Positions 1 to 5,088 of a stretch of 5,088 nt of DNA are shown piece by piece. The stretch is from the NCBI GenBank assembly GCA_003176075.1, contig PSRN01000241.1, positions 1 to 5,088 of the forward strand, read 5' to 3'. The stretch comes from Bdellovibrio sp. (GTDB taxonomy: Bacteria; Bdellovibrionota; Bdellovibrionia; Bdellovibrionales; Bdellovibrionaceae). Below the pieces are notes generated by a model. It ran no database searches, had not been told where the DNA came from, and saw nothing but the letters and a program-made list of their open reading frames with translations. Position 1 is the stretch's first letter, and each line of letters opens with the position of its first letter. Position numbers and translations under genes: made by a program.

Positions 1-491
1 CCTTTCCCGCCATTTTCGGAAAAGCAATGCGTGAATTTTTCCGGCGAAAAGGCTCGATGGTTTCAATACCTCAACGGAAATGCCGCCGGCCTCAGGAGGG
101 GTTGGATTTCACTTTCAAATGATACCGCAGGGTCGATGTCCACTTCAAACTTGATCCGCAATAATTCATTGATCTGCACGCGATCCAAAATATTTTTTCC
201 GACATTGATCTTCATGAAGTGAATTTTGGTACCGGCTTTCAAAAACGCGGATTCTATGTCGGATTTCCGCTCTTTATCAATGGACGTGACATTGGCTTCA
301 AAACCAAATGAGGCCAATTCCCGCTCGATCGTTTTAAAATAAGGGGTGAGACTGAATGCTTTGTCGGAACGCTTTAATGTAAAATCGAGGTCCTCCGAAA
401 ACCTCGGCAACGAATGAAATATTCTGAGGGCGGTTCCACCATAAAATGCTGCACGTTCAAAAAACCGGTTTCGAACTGAAGATTCACTCAA
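1..491 (-). pseudogene. AbiEii/AbiGii-family nucleotidyltransferase toxin, frameshifted, partial
   Basis: Seen: from a TTG at 491 the minus strand reads 142 residues containing GGTALR and, 8 residues later, RFSEDLDF. These are the signature motifs of the AbiEii/AbiGii (DUF1814) nucleotidyltransferase-fold toxins. A conserved-looking IKFEVDIDPA stretch follows, then a TGA stop at 63-65. The family's next conserved block is present in another frame: 60 to 1 reads PSSLFAGKIHALLFRKWRER, which continues off the window edge. Joining FP (codon at 77-75) to VEVLKPSSLF (from 75 down) needs a -1 shift, so one base appears to be missing near 75. Known: full family members transfer nucleotides and act as the toxin of type IV toxin-antitoxin or abortive-infection pairs. 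Odd: the GGT motif lies only about 18 residues from the start, and the frame can extend just 13 more codons to a TAG at 531-533, so the N-terminus also looks short. No AbiEi-like antitoxin gene lies upstream. Inference: an inactive remnant, unless the shift is a sequencing error. Confidence 0.85.
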
Positions 492-539
492 TGGCTCTAA
501 ATGAAACGGCCATGGGTATGAGCTCTGACGCTATTCTTT

Positions 540-1103
540 TTAGTGATAGCCGTAAGGAGTGCCTGAATCTCTACGATACGGTTTTGCGGTTACTTCATCG
601 GGCGCAATTTCAAAAATCGTTCTTTTCATTTCACTATTTGGCAGGTGCCAGACTGCTTGGTTCAGATCGTCTATGCAAGCCTGAGCTGCTTCTCTGGACT
701 CCGGCGGGCACTTACGATCTTGGGACTGCCTTATGACAGTCTTGACAATTCCTGCAAAATTTTTCACAAGGCCTTCATCCCAAACCTTTGGATCGTCCAA
801 TCGAAATAAAAGATCTCTATCTTTTTCACCGTATCCAATCGCTTGAAGACCCCTTACACAAAGGTCGCAAGTTTTGGCATTGTAATAGTAGCAACCCCGT
901 GGAGGTACCTCTTCAGTGTTACCCTTGAGGAGTTGCGTGAACCAGGACCTGACTATTGCGCCATCCCCGAGCTTGCAGTACTTGCCATCTTCTCCGCACC
1001 TGCGTACGTCATATTTGTCATCGGTATGAGTTCCCGCAGCGATGGACATTGAAGCGCACAAATTGAACATTGCTATAATGTGGATTAATCGATTTGTTTT
1101 CAT
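540..1103 (-). CDS. cysteine-rich exported protein of unknown function
   Basis: I do not recognise this 187-residue protein. I chose the ATG at 1103 over an in-frame GTG at 1112, because it starts a compact signal peptide: MKTNRL, a hydrophobic stretch to about residue 21, then SIAAG as a likely signal peptidase I site near residue 23. Neither start has a good Shine-Dalgarno. Numbered from the ATG, the mature part has seven cysteines (36, 43, 71, 79, 82, 132, 143), including a tight C-x7-C-x2-C cluster at 71-82 after three tyrosines. This suggests a disulfide-bonded or metal-binding periplasmic or secreted protein. Cys16 lies inside the signal peptide, but FNLC is a poor lipobox. CDLCV is not a haem c site (no CxxCH). 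No membrane segment follows the signal. The gene lies in AT-richer DNA, ends 48 bases before the toxin remnant on the same strand, and is divergent from the gene at 1309. A real gene is likely; the function is unknown. Confidence 0.75.
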   Translation of the reverse strand: MKTNRLIHIIAMFNLCASMSIAAGTHTDDKYDVRRCGEDGKYCKLGDGAIVRSWFTQLLKGNTEEVPPRGCYYYNAKTCDLCVRGLQAIGYGEKDRDLLFRLDDPKVWDEGLVKNFAGIVKTVIRQSQDRKCPPESREAAQACIDDLNQAVWHLPNSEMKRTIFEIAPDEVTAKPYRRDSGTPYGYH

Positions 1104-1308
1104 AACAGACACTACTGCAAGGTCTGTGCTCAGACTTTCCAGGCTTAATTTCCGCCCTTGATCCTGAGAGGGTAAATTGTCACTCGCCTGTCAGAATCCT
1201 GACAGCGTTTGAATCCTAACATCATCACCCCCGCAGAGTTCTTTGCTAATACTAATATTGGTGGCTTTGAGACCTCTCCTTGCAAAGAAGCAAGCGAGCG
1301 GGTAATCC
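1104..1308. promoter_or_regulatory. divergent intergenic region between two exported-protein genes
   Basis: This 205-base gap separates the start codons of two divergently transcribed genes, so it should hold promoters for both. No pair of -35 and -10 hexamers with good match and spacing was found on either strand. The best -10-like text for the plus-strand gene is TAATAC or TAATAT at 1247-1258, without a convincing -35. The heptamer ATCCTGA occurs at 1161-1167 and 1196-1202, and the second copy overlaps the inverted repeat at 1188-1205. Calling this region regulatory is an inference from gene orientation. Confidence 0.4.
1188..1205. repeat. perfect 7-bp inverted repeat, possible operator or hairpin
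   Basis: CTGTCAG (1188-1194), a four-base spacer AATC, then CTGACAG (1199-1205) form a perfect inverted repeat. There is no following T-run, so it does not look like an intrinsic terminator. It lies 85 bases upstream of the minus-strand ATG at 1103 and about 104 bases upstream of the TTG at 1309. That position suits an operator shared by two divergent genes, but this role is inferred from position only. Confidence 0.45.
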
Positions 1309-1902
1309 TTGTTCATTGTGCGGGGAAGGGTGCGGCAGAGACTTTCGCTTGTTCTTTTTTGGGGTCTTTTGATCACTGCGAATGTCGGTTTCGCTAATTG
1401 GGAGACACGGGTCAGCTGTGACCACGGGGCTCTTGAAATAGAAGCCTATTATACAGATGACAGGAAGATCATCGACCACCAATTGGTCATCCGCGACGCC
1501 CAAGTCCTGGCTGAATGGCAGGCCAAGGTGCCCGGAAGGCTTCCGCTCAGCGCCGCCAATGAGCTGATTCTCTCGGGCCTTGGAAACACCTTGCTGGATA
1601 CCTTCTCAGTGCCGATCATCGAGGTGAAGGAACATGAGTCAACACCCGTGGCGTCTGCCGAGGTGACGAAGGAGCCGCCTGCGCTTCGTGAACCGATCAG
1701 GCTTTACTCCCTGCATGTTTTTCGTTTGAAGGACGCCAGGTTCCCGAGTCAGCTGGGCTGGCGACGGGACTTTCAATATCAGGTGGAGCTTCGATCGCAG
1801 CCCCATTATCCACCGCAGGTCCAAGGGGACGGTGAAGTGCTGAGCATTAAGATCTTCACCAGCTGCAAGGTTCGAGAAGCTGAACTCCCGGGCGGGCGCT
1901 GA
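1309..1902 (+). CDS. exported protein of unknown function with two terminal cysteines
   Basis: I do not recognise this 197-residue protein. Its N-terminus is a textbook signal peptide: an arginine-rich n-region (R5, R7, R10, R11), a hydrophobic core LSLVLFWGLLITA, and a likely signal peptidase I cut after GFA at residue 29. The mature part alternates charged and hydrophobic residues in a way that suggests beta-strands, with a proline-, glutamate- and alanine-rich stretch at about 111-128. It has only two cysteines, Cys37 and Cys186, near its two ends, so a disulfide could close the domain. The start is uncertain. TTG 1309 gives the full n-region but has only a weak AGCGGG upstream; GTG 1318 is an alternative. 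GTG 1330 has GGGGAAGG directly against it, which is too close. The gene has 65% GC in the sampled line 1501-1560, like korAB, and it converges on korB with a 50-base gap. The likely location is the periplasm or cell surface. Confidence 0.75.
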   Translation: MFIVRGRVRQRLSLVLFWGLLITANVGFANWETRVSCDHGALEIEAYYTDDRKIIDHQLVIRDAQVLAEWQAKVPGRLPLSAANELILSGLGNTLLDTFSVPIIEVKEHESTPVASAEVTKEPPALREPIRLYSLHVFRLKDARFPSQLGWRRDFQYQVELRSQPHYPPQVQGDGEVLSIKIFTSCKVREAELPGGR

Positions 1903-1946
1903 GGGCCGGGCGCTGAAGGCGCGCCGAGAGCCTGTCGCTGAGCGCC
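1894..1946. repeat. GC-rich direct and inverted repeats at a convergent junction
   Basis: GGGCGCTGA occurs at 1894-1902 and again at 1908-1916, a 14-base period. The core CGCTGA recurs at 1936-1941. The first copy contains the TGA stop of the upstream plus-strand gene. GGCGCT (1895-1900 or 1909-1914) can pair with AGCGCC at 1941-1946, and GGCGCGCC at 1918-1925 is a perfect palindrome. The segment could fold into hairpins that stop transcription from both convergent genes, but there is no T-run on either strand, so an intrinsic terminator is only a possibility. Confidence 0.4.
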
Positions 1947-1952
1947 GCGGTG

Positions 1953-2975
1953 TTAACGAAACTGCGCCAGGAGTTTTTTCATCTGCTCACGGGGGGGTCT
2001 CAACTCGACTTCCGTCAAGTTGGCCAAAGGCCGATCGCTCAAGGCCAATTTCTGCTGCAGCGTCGGTTTCTTTTCATTCACGTAGATCAGCCCGGTCAGC
2101 AACTCGCCGGCCTCCTGCGACTCATGAAGAAGCCGAAGGGCGGCCTCGCGATCGCGCACGTTGTGAGCGCGTGAATCCAGCTTTCGCAGGGTTAAAGTGC
2201 GGCCATCGAGAAGGTCGACTCTTTCCGTGCTTCCTTCGGGGTAGTCAATGTGGTGGGTCGTACCTTCCAGGATCAGCCCCAGTTCTTGCAGAACGACGTC
2301 GTGCTCTTTGACGTAACTGTAACTCTTGGTGGAGCCATCATGATTGTTAAACGTAATACATGGTGAAATGACATCGATCACCGCGGTTCCCTGATGAAAG
2401 AGTCCGGCCTGAATCATTGGCACCATTTGCTTGGCATCGCCGGCAAAAGCCCGGGCGACAAAGCTTGCGCCGGCCTCCACGGAAAGGGCACAGATATCCA
2501 GCGATTCAAATAAGTTGTGCTCGCCAGTGCGGAGAACCGAACTCGCCTCGGCGGTCGCTGAAAATTGTCCCTTGGTGAGGCCATATACGCCGTTGTCGGC
2601 GATGATGTAACAAATGGGCAGATTCCGTCGCAAAAGATGGATAAAACCGCCAAGACCAATGCTCGCGGTGTCGCCGTCGCCGCTCACCCCCAGGTAGCGA
2701 AGACTCGGCTGAACCACGCCGGCGCCCGTGGCAATCGGCGCCATGCGGCCATGCATTGAGTTGAAGGCGAAAGATCCACTCATAAAGTAGGCCGGAATTT
2801 TCGAGGAGCAACCAATCCCCGACATTTTGGCCACGCGATGGGGAGGGATGTCGGCGTTATAACAAGCGCTGATCACATGATTCGAAATCAAGTCATGGCC
2901 GCAGCCGGTGCAGAGGGTTGACGGGGAACCGCCGTAGGCGCGCTTTTCAAGTCCCAGTCGATTTTGTTCAGCCAC
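1953..2975 (-). CDS. korB: 2-oxoacid:ferredoxin oxidoreductase, beta subunit (KorB-like)
   Basis: This 340-residue protein is the thiamine diphosphate (TPP) and iron-sulfur subunit of a 2-oxoacid:ferredoxin oxidoreductase. The enzyme makes acyl-CoA, CO2 and reduced ferredoxin from a 2-oxoacid and CoA in the cytoplasm. Seen: CTGCGH (Cys22, Cys25), GIGCSS (Cys56) and SPCITFNN (Cys206). These match the four cysteines that hold the single [4Fe-4S] cluster in two-subunit family members. The TPP-Mg motif is GDGD at 99-102 followed by ADNGVYGLTKGQ at 126-137. The C-terminal part (about 240-340: LLDGRTLTLRKL, GELLTGLIYV, late LRP) is typical of KorB, and the length is normal. The GTG start at 2975 overlaps the end of korA by 8 bases and has AGGAG 7 bases upstream, so the two genes should be co-transcribed and translationally coupled. 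2-Oxoglutarate is the usual substrate of such pairs, but pyruvate or a broad range cannot be excluded. Confidence 0.95.
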   Translation of the reverse strand: MAEQNRLGLEKRAYGGSPSTLCTGCGHDLISNHVISACYNADIPPHRVAKMSGIGCSSKIPAYFMSGSFAFNSMHGRMAPIATGAGVVQPSLRYLGVSGDGDTASIGLGGFIHLLRRNLPICYIIADNGVYGLTKGQFSATAEASSVLRTGEHNLFESLDICALSVEAGASFVARAFAGDAKQMVPMIQAGLFHQGTAVIDVISPCITFNNHDGSTKSYSYVKEHDVVLQELGLILEGTTHHIDYPEGSTERVDLLDGRTLTLRKLDSRAHNVRDREAALRLLHESQEAGELLTGLIYVNEKKPTLQQKLALSDRPLANLTEVELRPPREQMKKLLAQFR

Positions 2976-4818
2976 GACGGCTCTCCTGTTCCAGATAGGG
3001 GTTGAGCTTTTGCAGGATCACGTCAGACGTGATGGGTGTCCCATCAAAATGCAGCAACGAACTCAGTTTCGGCGCGATCTCAGGATGATCCGCGGCCAAT
3101 AGGGACTTCATCTGCGCGTCCCGATTTTGTTCAATGACAATGACTCGCTGGTGGTCGCGGATAAAAGCCACGACTTCATCACTGAAGGGGTAACCGCGAA
3201 GGCGCAGAGAATCCAACGACTGGTTTTGCTTTTTCAGTTCGGCTTCCACCTCATTCATCACCGCCAGGGTACTGCCGTAAAAGATAATGCCCGTGGCGCC
3301 TTCGCCGCCCACGCTGCCCGTGGCACTGCGGAGGTGCTGAAGGCGAATCACCGGCGCCGGCATCAATTTTCTGGCCGACTCCCACTTGCGCTCCAGACGT
3401 TTCATGTTCTCTTCGTATTCGCTGGAACTTTCCGTGTAATGGGCCTTGGCGTTGTGTCCAGACCCGCGCGTGAAGTAAGGCGCCAGTCGATGCTCATTGC
3501 CAATCAATGTGCGGTAGGGAATGCCGTCGCCGTCCACGTCCCGATAGCGCTCAAAGATCTGTCGCTTCTCGAGGTCCGAAGCGCTAAGAACCTTTCCCCG
3601 GTCATAGGGGCGTGGTTTTTCCAGATCGAACTCCTCATCAATATAAAGATTCATTCCGAGATCCAAATCACTCAACACAATCACCAGCAGTTGCAACCGT
3701 TCGGCGAGATCAAAGGCCGTCTGTCCAAATTCAAAACACTCCGCCAGGTTGCCTGGAATCAGAAGGGGATGTTTCTTGTCGCCGTGGGAAAGGCGCGACG
3801 AAGCCAGCACATCCCCCTGCATGGTGCGCGTCGGTAGGCCCGTTGACGGTCCCACCCGCTGAACATTCCAAATGACACTGGGGATTTCCGCATAGGAGGC
3901 ATATCCAGCGGCTTCCGCCATCAAACTCAATCCCGGCCCCGAAGTCGCGGTCATCGCCCGCGCCCCCGCCCAGCCCGCACCCAACACCATGGCGATCGCG
4001 GCCAGTTCGTCCTCGGCCTGCAGCACAGCCAGGGTGTTCTTACCCTTGTCGTCCTTACGGAGATCGCTGCCATAACGATGTATCGCCTCGACCAGTGAAG
4101 TGCTCGGCGTAATCGGATACCACGATACAAAACTGCAACCTCCCCACAGGGCACCCAGAGCGGCAGCGGTATTCCCATCCATCAGGATTTTTCCCTTGGG
4201 AACCGGGCCCTTTTCAGCTTTGAATGGAAACTCAAGACCGCTCAGCTTGTCCTTGGCAATTGTGTCGTTGGCAAACTGGATTCCCAGCTCCAAGGCCTTT
4301 AAATTAGGCTCAATGACTTTGGTCTTGCCGCCGAATTGATCCCTTAATGACTGGCACAAAATCTCAAAATCTAAATCGAGAAGCTTTGCCAGGACGCCGA
4401 CGTAGACCATGTTGATGATCAATCGGCGAATCTTGATTTGATCCGTGGCCTGGTCAGCCAACGCCTTGAAGGGAACCTCGACGGCGGTGACGTCACTTCG
4501 CCCCGCATCCGTGCCAGGGGCGAGGCCCGGGCCATGGAAGAAAAAGCCGCCGGGACTCAGGAGTTGCAGGTCGTCGCGGGCGGTTTGCGGATTCAACGCG
4601 ACGACAATGTCAGCGGTGCTCTTGCGGCCGGTGAATCCCGCGGCATTGGCACGAATCCAAAACCAGGTTGGCAATCCTGCGATATTGGAAGGAAAGACGT
4701 TCTTTCCACCCACCGGGATGCCCATGCGAAAGAGCGTGCGCAGCAGAATATTGTTGGCGGACTGACTGCCGCTTCCATTGACGGTGGCAATGTTGATCAC
4801 GAAGTCATTTATTTTCAT
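2968..4818 (-). CDS. korA: 2-oxoacid:ferredoxin oxidoreductase, fused gamma-alpha subunit (KorA-like)
   Basis: The 616-residue partner of KorB. Numbered from the ATG at 4818, residues 1-190 form the gamma domain, with NGSGSQSAN and GKNVFPSNIAGLPTW. From about 211 comes the alpha part: YPITPST (234-240), the 2-oxoacid/CoA-binding motif; QAEDELAAI with Glu269, placed to activate TPP; TSGPGLSLM (292-300); and an arginine in RVGPSTGLPTR (from 321), placed like the family's carboxylate-binding arginine. Later blocks are DLDLGMN (384-390), GDGIPYRTL and VIVIEQNRDAQM (559-570). No ferredoxin-like delta domain is present, so this is the two-subunit type, as in mycobacterial KorAB. I chose ATG 4818 over the upstream in-frame TTG 4830, because MKINDFVI is the family-like N-terminus; the upstream ribosome site (GGGCGG) is weak. 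All key motifs are intact and no frameshift was seen. Substrate: 2-oxoglutarate likely, not proven. Confidence 0.95.
   Translation of the reverse strand: MKINDFVINIATVNGSGSQSANNILLRTLFRMGIPVGGKNVFPSNIAGLPTWFWIRANAAGFTGRKSTADIVVALNPQTARDDLQLLSPGGFFFHGPGLAPGTDAGRSDVTAVEVPFKALADQATDQIKIRRLIINMVYVGVLAKLLDLDFEILCQSLRDQFGGKTKVIEPNLKALELGIQFANDTIAKDKLSGLEFPFKAEKGPVPKGKILMDGNTAAALGALWGGCSFVSWYPITPSTSLVEAIHRYGSDLRKDDKGKNTLAVLQAEDELAAIAMVLGAGWAGARAMTATSGPGLSLMAEAAGYASYAEIPSVIWNVQRVGPSTGLPTRTMQGDVLASSRLSHGDKKHPLLIPGNLAECFEFGQTAFDLAERLQLLVIVLSDLDLGMNLYIDEEFDLEKPRPYDRGKVLSASDLEKRQIFERYRDVDGDGIPYRTLIGNEHRLAPYFTRGSGHNAKAHYTESSSEYEENMKRLERKWESARKLMPAPVIRLQHLRSATGSVGGEGATGIIFYGSTLAVMNEVEAELKKQNQSLDSLRLRGYPFSDEVVAFIRDHQRVIVIEQNRDAQMKSLLAADHPEIAPKLSSLLHFDGTPITSDVILQKLNPYLEQESRRG
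2983..2987 (-). promoter_or_regulatory. ribosome binding site of korB
   Basis: On the minus strand AGGAG lies 7 bases before the GTG at 2975, inside the last codons of korA. This fixes the GTG as the korB start and explains how it is translated from the korA message, even though the two genes overlap by 8 bases. Confidence 0.8.
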
Positions 4819-5088
4819 GACCGCCCACAATACTCTCTTGCGGCCGGCTTTGAAAAGAGGAAAAGGCTGTCATTGGTACAAGAATTCCAGCTCACCCAAA
4901 AGAGTTGGCACATTTCTTCCATTAGTTCGATCTTATGAGTATAACGCATAGGTATAGCCATTTTTTGAGTCTCAACTGCAGAGGAATTGAACAGCTGCAA
5001 ACCAAAGCGCGTAATTTAACAGGGTTTTCCCACTTTTTCTCGACTTAAATCCAGACGTTTTCGCTGTGGGAGCGGATTTTACGCGGTC
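4819..5088 (-). other. upstream region of korA; possible short leader ORF
   Basis: No recognised gene lies in these 270 bases. On the minus strand a 61-codon frame runs from TTG 5000 (or ATG at about 4959) to a TGA at 4815-4817, which overlaps the korA ATG as ATGA, an arrangement typical of coupled genes. Its sequence (MAIPMRYTHKIELMEE and onward) resembles nothing I know, and no good ribosome site precedes it, so it may be chance. A second minus-strand frame is open from the window edge to a TGA at 4972-4974. It encodes 38 residues and could be the tail of an upstream gene or noise. An 11-base palindrome, TTGAGACTCAA, lies at 4965-4975. Confidence 0.3.
4938..4943 (-). promoter_or_regulatory. 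possible -10 box upstream of korA
   Basis: The minus strand reads TATACT here, one base from the TATAAT consensus, about 120 bases before the korA ATG. The expected -35 position at 4961-4966 is only a run of A, so the promoter call is weak. Other TATA-like words occur nearby. Confidence 0.2.

Noticed and set aside
60..90. Programmed -1 frameshift in the toxin gene
   Set aside because: No slippery heptamer is visible at the frame switch, so a simple deletion or a sequencing error is more likely.
446..736. Plus-strand open frame across the boundary between the toxin remnant and the cysteine-rich gene
   Set aside because: It is antisense to parts of two better-supported minus-strand genes and has no motif.
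848..870. Haem c attachment in the 540-1103 protein (CDLC)
   Set aside because: The residue after CxxC is valine, not histidine.
843..1052. Plus-strand open frame of 69 codons
   Set aside because: Antisense to the exported cysteine-rich gene, with no family resemblance.
1040..1060. Lipoprotein signal at Cys16 of the 540-1103 protein
   Set aside because: The residues before the cysteine (F-N-L) do not match a lipobox, and a better signal peptidase I site follows.
1209..1397. Short plus-strand frame starting at TTG 1209
   Set aside because: It overlaps the signal peptide coding region of the 1309 gene in another frame and has no motif or ribosome site.
3127..3837. Plus-strand open frame of 236 codons
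   Set aside because: It lies entirely antisense to korA, whose motifs are unmistakable. Its sequence resembles no family and is explained by the GC-biased codons of the opposite strand.
4438..4938. Plus-strand open frame of 166 codons
   Set aside because: Mostly antisense to the gamma domain of korA, with no recognisable motif.
4972..5088. Open minus-strand frame of 38 residues running off the right edge
   Set aside because: It is too short to separate from chance and matches nothing known; it is recorded only as a possibility in the upstream region entry.
4831..5088. Riboswitch or structured leader upstream of korA
   Set aside because: Only short palindromes (TTGAGACTCAA, CAGCTG, CTGCAG) are present; no known riboswitch core was seen.

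Overview
The window looks like bacterial chromosomal sequence with two parts. The right two thirds is GC-richer (two sampled 60-base lines: 65% at 1501-1560 and 58% at 3241-3300). It carries a confident metabolic operon on the minus strand: korA (about 2968-4818) followed by korB (1953-2975). These encode the fused gamma-alpha subunit and the beta subunit of a two-subunit 2-oxoacid:ferredoxin oxidoreductase. The left third is AT-richer (43% in the sampled lines 241-300 and 601-660). It holds a broken AbiEii/AbiGii-type nucleotidyltransferase toxin gene and a cysteine-rich exported protein of unknown function, which looks like accessory or recombined DNA.

Layout from left to right: (1) 1-491, minus: AbiEii-like toxin remnant, frameshifted near position 75 and cut by the window edge. 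(2) 540-1103, minus: small exported protein with seven cysteines in its mature part. (3) 1104-1308: divergent intergenic region with a perfect 7-bp inverted repeat. (4) 1309-1902, plus: exported protein with one cysteine near each end of its mature part. (5) 1903-1952: GC-rich, repeat-containing convergent junction. (6) 1953-2975 and 2968-4818, minus: korB and korA, overlapping by 8 bases, with a clear ribosome binding site for korB inside the end of korA. (7) 4819-5088: upstream region of korA, with no recognised gene.

The KorAB pair converts a 2-oxoacid plus CoA to acyl-CoA and CO2 and passes two electrons to ferredoxin. The all-in-two-subunits architecture resembles KorAB of aerobic or facultative bacteria such as mycobacteria. 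No ferredoxin gene lies in the window, and the substrate cannot be fixed from sequence alone. The two exported proteins are divergently transcribed and have no recognisable family. Taxonomy is a guess: a Gram-negative proteobacterium or Bdellovibrionota-like organism would fit the signal peptides and moderate GC, but nothing here proves it.

No CRISPR array, tRNA, rRNA, insertion sequence or transposase was seen. I did not find convincing evidence of a new defence or mobile system. The items most worth a second look are the decaying toxin gene and the two unknown exported proteins.
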